A stretch of 64,000 nucleotides of DNA, from assembly GCF_041103235.1 (NCBI RefSeq), contig NZ_JBGCUN010000001.1, forward strand, positions 2,294,001 through 2,358,000, in the 5' to 3' direction. This stretch comes from Yoonia sp. R2331 (GTDB lineage Bacteria; Pseudomonadota; Alphaproteobacteria; Rhodobacterales; Rhodobacteraceae). How positions within the stretch are numbered: the stretch's first letter is position 1; every line of letters begins with the position of its first letter. Below, in pieces: positions 44,546-51,774 of this stretch. The position numbers were made by a program, and so were the translations under genes. Below the pieces are notes generated by a model. That model did not search any database and was not told the origin of the DNA. It saw only the letters and a program-made list of their open reading frames with translations.

Positions 44546-44673
44546 ATGAACAGCCTCAAACACGTCTACTTTGATCAATGGCAAGACGTATGGAGTGGCA
44601 GAGCTCTACGCCGAATTGGAAGCACAGACGCGTGACGCGGAAAGGGCAGACAACTTGAAAGCCGCGCAAACCT
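44546..44673 (+). pseudogene. possible broken small gene
   Basis: Two frames look protein-like in sequence: MNSLKHVYFDQWQDV from 44546, then in the neighbouring frame YGVAELYAELEAQTRDAER and DNLKAAQT before a stop at about 44673. A one-base shift near 44588 would join them into a ~43-residue protein. Either a recent frameshift or coincidence. An upstream GGAAC with only a partial -10 is at about 44480. Confidence 0.35.
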
Positions 44674-44703
44674 GAAGTGGGACGTTGAGCGTCATTGACA
44701 CAT

Positions 44704-44743
44704 AAAGAAGCCCGATCCAGGCAAACTGGTCCGGGCCTCTTTA
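44704..44743. terminator. bidirectional terminator before mscS stop
   Basis: GCCCGATCCAG/CTGGTCCGGGC stem (two internal mismatches) with GCAAA loop; flanked by AAAGAA on the left and TCTTTAG on the right, so both strands have short T-runs. Serves the mechanosensitive channel gene on the minus strand. Confidence 0.7.
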
Positions 44744-44758
44744 GTCAATGTTGAGCAC

Positions 44759-45676
44759 TTACTCTGCCGCGTATTGCATATTGCTTTCGTCGCTTTCGAC
44801 CACTCGCAGTTCCGGGTTTTGGTGAACGAGTGTTCGCGTCGGGAACGGAATATTGATATCCGCCTCATCAAGCGCCTCTTTTACACGGCGCTTCATATCG
44901 GCCTGATACGCGAAATATTCCTCGGTATCGCACCACACGCGCACAAGAAAATCGACGCTACTGTTGCCCAGATTGTTCACCTGAATGAACGGTGCGGGAT
45001 CGGCATGAGAGCGTTCGTCAGCCATAATTGTATCTTGGATCACTTGCTCTGCCTTAGCGAGATTGACACCGTAACCCACACCAAACGTCCACTCTGCCCG
45101 ACGAGTCGGATATTCAGAGTAGTTTTTGATCTTGTTTCCCCAGACTTCAGAGTTTGGCACGATCACTTTGACATTCCCGATATTCGCGATCTCGGTATAG
45201 TTCAGCGTGATTTCCTTTACCGTACCCATCGTGCCGTCGACCTCGACGAAATCACCGATCTTGAGGGGTCTGAACAGGATGATCATGATCCCGGCCGCGA
45301 CATTTGACAGTGTCCCTTGCAAGGCAAGGCCAACGGCCAGACCTGCCGCACCAATGACGGCCACGATTGACGTCGTTTCGACCCCGAAAGTGTTGAGGAT
45401 AAACAGACAGGTAAATGCCAGCACGACATAACGCGCAATGTTGCCCAGAAAGCTGAACAGGGTGTTGTCCAGCGATGCGTGATTATCACCGATCTTGTGG
45501 ATTTGCCGCCGCAAGAAACCAGCGACAGCAAAGCCCACGATCAGAATAAGTATGGCGGCGACGGTGTTGCCGAACAACGCGATCAACGTATCGAGTGTCA
45601 GATAGTCAGCCAGCGACTGCCCGCCATAGATCTCGGTCGTAAAAAGGCTTTCGCCCCAGTTCATGAGGTTTTCCAT
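44759..45676 (-). CDS. small-conductance mechanosensitive channel (MscS family)
   Basis: 305 residues. Three N-terminal membrane helices; the pore helix is read as VIGAAGLAVGLALQGTLSNVAAG with the Gly/Ala packing of MscS TM3, followed by the beta domain (RPLKIGDFVEVDGTMGTVKEI) and PNSEVWGNKIKNYS. Opens under hypo-osmotic tension to release solutes. Downstream of a 69-residue gene sharing an EcfG-type promoter at 45973-45997; separated by 29 bases. Confidence 0.93.
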   Translation of the reverse strand: MENLMNWGESLFTTEIYGGQSLADYLTLDTLIALFGNTVAAILILIVGFAVAGFLRRQIHKIGDNHASLDNTLFSFLGNIARYVVLAFTCLFILNTFGVETTSIVAVIGAAGLAVGLALQGTLSNVAAGIMIILFRPLKIGDFVEVDGTMGTVKEITLNYTEIANIGNVKVIVPNSEVWGNKIKNYSEYPTRRAEWTFGVGYGVNLAKAEQVIQDTIMADERSHADPAPFIQVNNLGNSSVDFLVRVWCDTEEYFAYQADMKRRVKEALDEADINIPFPTRTLVHQNPELRVVESDESNMQYAAE

Positions 45677-45705
45677 GCGAAAATCCGTATTGCTATTTCA
45701 GTCAG

Positions 45706-45915
45706 TCAGAAGCGTGAGAAGACGTCGGGCGGCGTGTCAGACATCGACCGCGCTTGCGCCTTCATTTTCTGACGCACCTCTGCGGGCGACATACTGACCG
45801 GTCCTTCCACCGTGCATGGATAGCGGAATGATGTATTCCCGCGCTGGATGTCGATGCGGCCTTCAAATGCCTCGGCGGCAGGGTTGTAGCGCAGGTTTCT
45901 GATCTGAACGCTCAT
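45706..45915 (-). CDS. small conserved hypothetical protein upstream of mscS
   Basis: 69 residues. Starts SVQIRNLRYNPAAEAFEGRI and has DIQRGNTSFRYPCTVEG, looking like a single small beta-rich domain, then MSPAEVRQKMKAQARSMS. No signal or membrane segment. Start at the ATG preceded by GGAGAG; the longer frame is disfavoured. Position between an EcfG-type promoter and mscS suggests a stress role; the function is not recognised. Confidence 0.7.
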   Translation of the reverse strand: MSVQIRNLRYNPAAEAFEGRIDIQRGNTSFRYPCTVEGPVSMSPAEVRQKMKAQARSMSDTPPDVFSRF

Positions 45916-45972
45916 GTTTCTCTCCTTCAAAGCTCGGGCCGCAGCGCGTGGCGCGACCAATTTGACAAGAAG

Positions 45973-45997
45973 AACGGCGCTTGGCGCAAATGGTTCC
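45973..45997 (-). promoter_or_regulatory. EcfG-type promoter for the 69-residue gene and mscS
   Basis: Minus strand GGAAC (45997-45993), N17, GTT (45975-45973), 58 bases before the start codon. Confidence 0.78.
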
Positions 45998-46087
45998 CCG
46001 TAAGCGGCAAACCAATATTTGGAGCAACTGGGATTTTCCGAATGTGTGAAAAGCGCGTCCGTGACGGGTGATTTGACAGAGGCCCGG

Positions 46088-47323
46088 CTAGCCCTTCAGC
46101 GCCTCGCGCATATCCGCAACGGCACCTTTGTCAGTGTCGCGCACCGTTTCATGCAATTCATCCAAGAGCGCCTGAGCGTGCTGAAGCGTCAGCGGATCGT
46201 CAAGGACGTAAGGCCTGCACTTGCCGAATGTCACCTCAAGCAAACGCGCGAACGTCAGGTGATGGAACGTTACGCGTGCGACAGAGGGCGGGCGCAAACC
46301 GTCGCGGTATGTCCCTGCAATCGTCAGTGCGGCTGCCATCCGGTTAAGGCAGTCAATCGCAGTGTAGGGATCGTTCAAACCGGGCGACAACGCGCGGGCA
46401 ACCATCTCTACCAGCTGTTCCGCAAGAAAACTTGGATTCTGGTTTTCTGTGCGTCCGGACCCGACGGCAAAACACCCCAAGATGTGGCGGTGGTCGTCAT
46501 CACTGAGGTCTTTGCCCCAAACGGAAATTACCGGCGTCTTTGATGTGACGAACCCCCCAAGTGGCACGTTCAACGCGACATGCCAGTCAGATGCCATTGC
46601 CAATTCGCTCAACTGGTCGAAATTTACTGTCTGGACGTAACCCGAGACGGCAGACGTGATGACCGTATCAGGGTCACGGTTAGGATGCCGGGTCCCGTTA
46701 TCGGAATCGTTGTCCCGTTCGATCAGGTCAAGAATTTGCTTTTCCAACGCGGCGCCAATCCCCGCAGAAATGCGCGAAACATTGATCGTCTCTGGCACGT
46801 GATGGATGAAATAGATCAGCGTGAACACGCATAGCAATGTCAGGATCAAGGCCATGATCAAAGAGTATTGCGGCACGTATTCTGCGACGCCGCCATCTAT
46901 TCCATCTTGCACCGAACGCAACACAACAAGGGCGTAGACAAAGGTGGAGATAAGGATGCCGAGGCTCCATTGATTGCCGCGGTCGCGCATGAAATTGCCG
47001 ATCAATCTTGGACCAAAGTTGCCTGACGCAAACGAGACCGCAACCAGCGTCATTGAAAACATTACGCCAGTGACACCAATGATCGATTGGGCAATCACAG
47101 CAAGGGTGGATCGCGCGCCATCGGCCTGCGTATCCAAGAGCGTTTCAGGAAGCGGGAATGGCAGTCGCGTGCCACGCGCATCAATCCAGCCCATGAAAAA
47201 TGCAAGCGTAAGCCCGACGAAGACAAGGATTGAAGGTAGAAACCAATAGCTTGCGCGAACGTCCTGAACCAGTTTGAGCAGGTAGGCACGCTTACCTGCA
47301 GGCAGTTGCGTCGGTCTGTTCAT
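46088..47323 (-). CDS. DUF2254 family membrane protein
   Basis: About 411 residues. Four N-terminal membrane helices (FLPSILVFVGLTLAFFMGW; a second in LAVIAQSIIGVTGVMFSMTL; two more around LGILISTFVYALVVL and ALILTLLCVFTLIYF) and a large cytoplasmic part with the family pattern SGYVQTVNFDQL and VEMVARALSPGLNDPYTAIDCL. No biochemical function known. The start is uncertain between ATG 47323 and GTG 47329. Divergent from the FNT transporter with a shared GGAAC palindrome between them. Confidence 0.88.
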   Translation of the reverse strand: MNRPTQLPAGKRAYLLKLVQDVRASYWFLPSILVFVGLTLAFFMGWIDARGTRLPFPLPETLLDTQADGARSTLAVIAQSIIGVTGVMFSMTLVAVSFASGNFGPRLIGNFMRDRGNQWSLGILISTFVYALVVLRSVQDGIDGGVAEYVPQYSLIMALILTLLCVFTLIYFIHHVPETINVSRISAGIGAALEKQILDLIERDNDSDNGTRHPNRDPDTVITSAVSGYVQTVNFDQLSELAMASDWHVALNVPLGGFVTSKTPVISVWGKDLSDDDHRHILGCFAVGSGRTENQNPSFLAEQLVEMVARALSPGLNDPYTAIDCLNRMAAALTIAGTYRDGLRPPSVARVTFHHLTFARLLEVTFGKCRPYVLDDPLTLQHAQALLDELHETVRDTDKGAVADMREALKG

Positions 47324-47362
47324 CTGCACGTATCAAAAGCCTTCACGTTTGTTGCAAGCACA

Positions 47363-47396
47363 ATGCGCGGGAACGGAATGCGTTCCGGAGCATTAA
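47363..47396. promoter_or_regulatory. symmetric EcfG-like site between DUF2254 and FNT genes
   Basis: A near-perfect palindrome: AATGC at the left and GCATT at the right, with GGAAC on the plus strand at 47370-47374 and its mirror GTTCC at 47382-47386. On both strands GGAAC is followed after 17 bases by ATT instead of GTT, so the -35 fits EcfG and the -10 is a variant. Confidence 0.45.
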
Positions 47397-47423
47397 GGGA
47401 TGATTGCACATAACGGAGCAAAC

Positions 47424-48236
47424 ATGACAAATTTCAACACGCAGAACGCCAACCACGATCCTGTAGATGAAGCAGAAAAGCTATCGTCGAAGGAAATATT
47501 CGAGGTGATCCGCCGTGACGGTCATGAAGAACTTGCGCGGCCTTATGCATCGCTCTTTTGGTCTGGTATCGCAGCTGGTCTCATGATTTCGCTGTCCGTG
47601 TTGGGTGAGGCGATTTTCAGAACCTATCTGCCGGATGCGCCTTGGCGCTATTTGGTCGAGAACCTTGGATACAGCCTTGGTTTTCTTGTGGTCATTCTGG
47701 GCCGGATGCAGCTTTTTACCGAAAATACCATCACCACCGTTTTGCCGGTGATGCATGATCCGGTTTGGCCCATGTTCCGCCGAATGCTTTCACTTTGGAT
47801 GATCGTATTGGGCGCCAATGTGATCGGTGCCATTCTGGCGGCGGCCGCTTTCGCATTTGGCAATTTCATCCCCGACGCGATGATCGCCGCCATTGCCCAA
47901 CTTTCGGCCCATGCGACAGGTTTTGATCCCGAAGTCGCGTTCCAGCGTGCGATTCCCGCCGGTATTCTTGTCGCAGCGATTGTCTGGATGTTGCCGGGGT
48001 CAGATGGGTTTGGCTTTTTCGTCATTTTGACCTTCACTTGGCTTATAGCCGCGGGTGATTTCACACATATCGTCGCGGGCAGCGTTGAAATGGCATTCAT
48101 GTTGCTCACCGGCGAACTAAGCATTGTGTCCGCGCTGACAGATTTCTTCTTGCCCGTGCTCGCAGGGAACGTTCTTGGTGGCACAGCGATCTTTGCCTTG
48201 TTGGCCTTCGGGCAGGTCCGAAAAGAGCTGAACTGA
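47424..48236 (+). CDS. formate/nitrite transporter (FNT) family protein
   Basis: 270 residues, six helices. FNT features: SLFWSGIAAGLMISLSVLGE, LVVILGRMQLFTENTITTV (the conserved first broken-helix region), and GDFTHIVAGSVEMAF with the central His of FNT channels. The hydrophilic N-terminus (DPVDEAEKLSSKEIFEV) is as in YfdC-type members, whose substrate is unsettled; formate, nitrite, lactate or hydrosulphide are possible. Start after CGGAGC. Divergent from DUF2254. Confidence 0.85.
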   Translation: MTNFNTQNANHDPVDEAEKLSSKEIFEVIRRDGHEELARPYASLFWSGIAAGLMISLSVLGEAIFRTYLPDAPWRYLVENLGYSLGFLVVILGRMQLFTENTITTVLPVMHDPVWPMFRRMLSLWMIVLGANVIGAILAAAAFAFGNFIPDAMIAAIAQLSAHATGFDPEVAFQRAIPAGILVAAIVWMLPGSDGFGFFVILTFTWLIAAGDFTHIVAGSVEMAFMLLTGELSIVSALTDFFLPVLAGNVLGGTAIFALLAFGQVRKELN

Positions 48237-48254
48237 CAAAAGCCGGGATTTATG

Positions 48255-48280
48255 GGAACGAATTCACATTGATCCGTGTT
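48255..48280 (+). promoter_or_regulatory. EcfG-type promoter for the PLDc_N gene
   Basis: GGAAC (48255-48259), N18, GTT (48278-48280), ending 38 bases before the start codon; a spacing one base longer than most in this region. Confidence 0.65.
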
Positions 48281-48317
48281 GGGCCCGTAACGAAACGATG
48301 AAATGGAGGTTTCAGTT

Positions 48318-48506
48318 ATGGAATATGCTGGTTTTGGCGGTCTGATTATCCTCGCCCTGAATGTTTGGGCCATAGTGTCCATTATCGGGTCTGGTGCGTC
48401 GACGGGCAGCAAAGTGTTGTGGACCCTTCTGGTCCTCGTACTGCCGATCCTTGGCTTCATTGCCTGGCTTGTGGCCGGCCCGCGGTCTGCCACCGTCTCT
48501 GCCTAG
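48318..48506 (+). CDS. small membrane protein with PLDc_N domain
   Basis: 62 residues: two hydrophobic helices (FGGLIILALNVWAIVSIIG and LWTLLVLVLPILGFIAWLVAG) with a short loop, the pattern of the phospholipase D nuclease N-terminal (PLDc_N) module, here standing alone. Inner membrane, role unknown. TGGAGG ribosome site eight bases before the ATG. Followed by a strong terminator and then DUF202. Confidence 0.85.
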   Translation: MEYAGFGGLIILALNVWAIVSIIGSGASTGSKVLWTLLVLVLPILGFIAWLVAGPRSATVSA

Positions 48507-48520
48507 GGATCGAAACGATG

Positions 48521-48554
48521 AAAGGGCGCACCTGAAAAGCTGCGCCCTTTTTTT
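48521..48554 (+). terminator. terminator after PLDc_N gene
   Basis: AAAGGGCGCA/TGCGCCCTTT stem, 10-base loop, T-run of eight; the next gene's ribosome site starts immediately after. Confidence 0.92.
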
Positions 48555-48568
48555 ATGGAGACATCAAG

Positions 48569-48931
48569 ATGAAGAATTTCGACACTGAAAAGGATCACCG
48601 AACCAACTGGGCAGAGGACCGGACATTGCTGGCGAATGAACGCACGTTCGCCGCATGGATGCGGACAGGAATGGCTTGCGTTGCAATAGCGATTGGTTTG
48701 AAGGCCATTTTTGGTGCGACTGAACCAACCTGGATGGCCAAACTTGTAGCGGAATTTTTCATTGTCATTGCAATCGTCATTTTCTGCACGGCTGCTGCGC
48801 GGTCCCAGAAAGCGCAACGCCGCATCGAAGAGCATGATGCAACCGCCCAATCCCACGGCGCAATGATTGCGACGTCGGTCATGCTGGTAATCGGCACGGC
48901 ATCGGCTGGTATCCTGCTTTGGATTTTATGA
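48569..48931 (+). CDS. DUF202 (YidH) membrane protein
   Basis: 120 residues. Family signature NWAEDRTLLANERTFAAWMR followed by three membrane helices (TGMACVAIAIGLKAIF, LVAEFFIVIAIVIFCTAA, MIATSVMLVIGTASAGILL). Inner membrane, function unknown; often stress-associated. Starts 15 bases after the terminator of the previous gene with ATGGAG as ribosome site; I see no separate promoter, so terminator read-through may supply transcription. Confidence 0.92.
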   Translation: MKNFDTEKDHRTNWAEDRTLLANERTFAAWMRTGMACVAIAIGLKAIFGATEPTWMAKLVAEFFIVIAIVIFCTAAARSQKAQRRIEEHDATAQSHGAMIATSVMLVIGTASAGILLWIL

Positions 48932-48936
48932 CAAAA

Positions 48937-48968
48937 AAAGGCGCCACAAGGGCGCCTTTCTTTTGTTC
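48937..48968. terminator. bidirectional terminator between DUF202 and the 58-residue gene
   Basis: AAAGGCGCC-ACAAG-GGCGCCTTT with T-run to the right (CTTTTGTT) and A-run to the left, so it works for both converging genes; it touches the stop of the small minus-strand gene. Confidence 0.9.
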
Positions 48969-49143
48969 AGTCACTCAGGACTTCCGCCGGACTTTCAGCC
49001 GCTGGGTTCGCAGGCTGATATGCAGTCCAGATCAAAAACCCACTGAAAAGCACGGCGACCCAGACAAGGGCGATGGTTATTCCAAAAAGTGGACCTTTGT
49101 GGCGACGCTTCTGGGCGTCGACATTTGTATTAGATGCGGACAT
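48967..49143 (-). CDS. 58-residue single-span membrane protein
   Basis: Found by reading the gap directly. Begins MSASNTNVDAQKRRHKGPLF, then one hydrophobic helix GITIALVWVAVLFSGFLIW, then an acidic, Pro/Ala-rich tail. AAAGGAGA lies six bases before the ATG, and a GGAAC-N17-GTT promoter ends 32 bases before it, so expression in stress is well supported. Topology: N-terminus in the cytoplasm by the positive-inside rule. Not a family I know. Confidence 0.75.
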   Translation of the reverse strand: MSASNTNVDAQKRRHKGPLFGITIALVWVAVLFSGFLIWTAYQPANPAAESPAEVLSD

Positions 49144-49174
49144 TTCTGTCTCCTTTCATTCTATTTGTTCGCCC

Positions 49175-49199
49175 AACGCGCTCGCGCAGATTTCGTTCC
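49175..49199 (-). promoter_or_regulatory. EcfG-type promoter for the 58-residue gene
   Basis: Minus strand GGAAC (49199-49195), N17, GTT (49177-49175). Confidence 0.82.
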
Positions 49200-49207
49200 T
49201 TCATCCG

Positions 49208-49232
49208 GGAACGTTCAACCAGCCAGCGCGTT
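49208..49232 (+). promoter_or_regulatory. EcfG-type promoter for the AI-2E transporter gene
   Basis: Plus strand GGAAC (49208-49212), N17, GTT (49230-49232). Back-to-back with the opposite promoter at 49175-49199, eight bases apart. The start codon is only 20 bases downstream, implying a very short leader. Confidence 0.82.
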
Positions 49233-49252
49233 AGATGCGGAGGGAGTTCGGA

Positions 49253-50275
49253 ATGCGCACATCGGTAAACCAAGGCTGTCTAGTCATCGTGGCGATTGCG
49301 GCGGGCATTCTGCTTCTGCAGCAGACCAGCTATATTCTGGTCCCTGTTGTCGCCGCTTTGACACTTGGTATCGTGATGACGCCCGTATCGGACCTGTGGG
49401 ACAGGTTACGCATTCCAAATGCCCCCGCTGCTTTCCTGACGATGCTCTTTGCTGTTGCAATCATCTTTGCGGTCATCCTGTTGATCGAGCCCTACGTGAC
49501 ATTGGCGATAGAACAGGCACCGATCATACGCGCGGAACTGCGCGATACCGTATTTGAAGCGCGACGTCTTTTGCGCGGGCTGGAAGCGATATCGGAAGAC
49601 ATGGCAACCGCGATCGAACCTGGCGCGGGTGCCGCAGGTGACGAAGACACAGTGACTGTTCCATCGTTGACCGACGCGCTATTCTACGCACCCCAATTCA
49701 TGGCGCGCCTTTTGATCTTTGTTGGCACGCTCTACTTCTTTCTGCTGGTCCGGACGGACATCTACGATGGCCTGAGCCGGAACATCAAACCGCTCGCCAA
49801 ATCCGACCTTAGGTTGGCCGCAAAACAAGTATCGCGATATGTTCTGACGATTGCGGCGATTAACGCAAGCTTTGGCGTCGTAATTGCTTTGGCCATGCAG
49901 ATAATCGGGATGCCGACGCCTGTGATCTGGGGGATTTTGGCATGTCTGTTGAACTTCATGCTTTATCTGGGACCAGCAACACTCGCTGTCGCGTTGACGA
50001 TCGCCGGGATCGTCGCATTCGATGGCGCTGCAAGCTTCTTGCCGGTGGCCATCTATGTCACATTGAATGCCATTGAGGCGCAATTTGTTACGCCCGCTCT
50101 TGTCGGGCGTAACCTGTCCGTGAACCCGTTGTTGGTGTTCCTGTCGCTTGTTTTCTGGCTTTGGATCTGGGGGCCGGTTGGTGGCATCATAGCAATCCCG
50201 ATCCTGATCTGGACAATGACCGTCCTGCGCGGTGCTGCTGGTCAGACCATTTCGGCCGGGGCGCCCGGCAAATAG
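49253..50275 (+). CDS. AI-2E family transporter
   Basis: 340 residues. Pattern of the TqsA/PerM/YdiK family: about eight helices with the conserved C-terminal segments NFMLYLGPATLAVALT, IEAQFVTPALVGRNLSVNPL and LWIWGPVGGIIAIPIL. Members export AI-2, drive Na+/H+ exchange, or have unknown substrates. Start after GGAGGGA; the six preceding in-frame codons are excluded. The last 34 bases overlap the end of the convergent phospholipase D gene. Confidence 0.88.
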   Translation: MRTSVNQGCLVIVAIAAGILLLQQTSYILVPVVAALTLGIVMTPVSDLWDRLRIPNAPAAFLTMLFAVAIIFAVILLIEPYVTLAIEQAPIIRAELRDTVFEARRLLRGLEAISEDMATAIEPGAGAAGDEDTVTVPSLTDALFYAPQFMARLLIFVGTLYFFLLVRTDIYDGLSRNIKPLAKSDLRLAAKQVSRYVLTIAAINASFGVVIALAMQIIGMPTPVIWGILACLLNFMLYLGPATLAVALTIAGIVAFDGAASFLPVAIYVTLNAIEAQFVTPALVGRNLSVNPLLVFLSLVFWLWIWGPVGGIIAIPILIWTMTVLRGAAGQTISAGAPGK

Positions 50276-51774
50276 CGCGCGTCTTTCTGGCCAGCTTCGG
50301 CATCAAATGGAACAACAAAACCCTGGCGCTGTTCAGGATCGCAGGCAGAATTATTTGCCGCCAAGCCTGCCCATCCAGCGCGCGCGGTCCGCATAGCATA
50401 AAGCGCCTGATCTTCTGCGTGATTAAGCCAATGGTCAAAGCAGCGGGCCTTCAGCTTTGCCACTTCGGCCGGGGTTTGGGTCTGCACCCCGGTTTCTGTG
50501 TCCCAGTTCAGACTGCGACCGTTGATATTGGCCGACGAAACTATGCCTAACTTGGCATCAAAAATTGATACCTTCGCATGCAGGTAAATGATCGGAGAGC
50601 CGAACAGCGTCCCCCGATCATCCGTTTCCTTTGCACGGACAGGCCGAACAGGCGACCCCACGAACAGCCGCTCTCCAAAGGCCTGCTGAACGATGTCGAT
50701 GCATTTTGCCTGCAAATGCTCGCCGAAACCGGTGTCGGATCCCCATGTGTCATTGAATGCGATCTCCTCCGGGGCCGCTGGCAAAAGCATAATCATATCA
50801 AGAGATGATTGTTCTTTTGCCCTCACCGCAAGTTGCTGGGCGAGCTCTTCGTCCCTGAAAAATTGGCTTTCAAAGTAGATCAGCTCTTCGGACTGGCGGA
50901 TTGCATCGTGGTGTGCGGTCGCGATTTCACGAAAGATCGTTTTCGGCGACATCCGAAAAAGTGAAAAGCCGCGCCGCGCCGAAATGGTACGCAAAAGCTT
51001 TCTCGGGTGCGGCACATCACGCCCCAGCAGCGCATCCGTTAGCGTCAGCAGATGATCGCGCGCTTCTTTCGCGATGCTCCCATCAACGATCACTTGCACA
51101 TCATGCCAAGTGCGAACAGCGCCCCGGTCGTGCTCTGGGGTGTCAAAGCGCCGGGCATTCAGGTCAAGTCCGCCGACATAAAGCCGCGCATCATCAAAAA
51201 CGGCCATCTTCTGATGGTGCGACACAGGGAAAAGCGGTGGCGGTGGAAATTTGCGCGCTACAAGCTTGCCGCGCGTTTTTCTGACCAAGGGCGGGGCACA
51301 TTCAAGCAGGCTCGCGTCGTCAATGCCTTCATCGTGCAGTTGGGAGATCTGCTTCCCAATCTCGTTGATGGTACGTGGCCATAAACCGACACGCGGCAAC
51401 CACCCAACCCGGGCGGGATGCATCAGTGCAGTCACATTCAGGTTCTCAGGGTGGTCAGATGCTTCACCAGCCGCCAAAAGCGCCTTGATGCTTCGCCACG
51501 TCCCCAGATGCAGCCCAGTGCGGACGACAGGATCAAAGTCTGACAGGATCAGCCTTAGCCGGACGCCGCGATTCAACGTCGCCACAATAAGGTCAAACCA
51601 CGTGTCACCATGTGTCTTTGCGCGGGTCGAATACAACGACGTCCAAGGATCAAATATCCGAAAACCCGCGACGATGTCGCATTTGGCATCTAGAAATTCT
51701 TCTTCAAGCCGTGGAAAGGCCTCAGCCGCAGTCACCAGGACGTCGAACCGCCGCGACTTGGACTTTTCGGTCAA
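50242..51774 (-). CDS. phospholipase D family protein
   Basis: 510 residues. Two HKD motifs make one active site: HHQKMAVFDDARLYVGGLD near residue 190 and LHAKVSIFDAKLGIVSSAN near residue 405, each H-x-K-x4-D. No signal peptide; cytoplasmic or peripheral. Could hydrolyse or transfer phosphatidyl groups. Its ATG overlaps the stop of the HisKA_2 histidine kinase gene, making it the fourth member of the nepR-ecfG-kinase operon. Confidence 0.9.
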   Translation of the reverse strand: MTEKSKSRRFDVLVTAAEAFPRLEEEFLDAKCDIVAGFRIFDPWTSLYSTRAKTHGDTWFDLIVATLNRGVRLRLILSDFDPVVRTGLHLGTWRSIKALLAAGEASDHPENLNVTALMHPARVGWLPRVGLWPRTINEIGKQISQLHDEGIDDASLLECAPPLVRKTRGKLVARKFPPPPLFPVSHHQKMAVFDDARLYVGGLDLNARRFDTPEHDRGAVRTWHDVQVIVDGSIAKEARDHLLTLTDALLGRDVPHPRKLLRTISARRGFSLFRMSPKTIFREIATAHHDAIRQSEELIYFESQFFRDEELAQQLAVRAKEQSSLDMIMLLPAAPEEIAFNDTWGSDTGFGEHLQAKCIDIVQQAFGERLFVGSPVRPVRAKETDDRGTLFGSPIIYLHAKVSIFDAKLGIVSSANINGRSLNWDTETGVQTQTPAEVAKLKARCFDHWLNHAEDQALYAMRTARAGWAGLAANNSACDPEQRQGFVVPFDAEAGQKDARYLPGAPAEMV

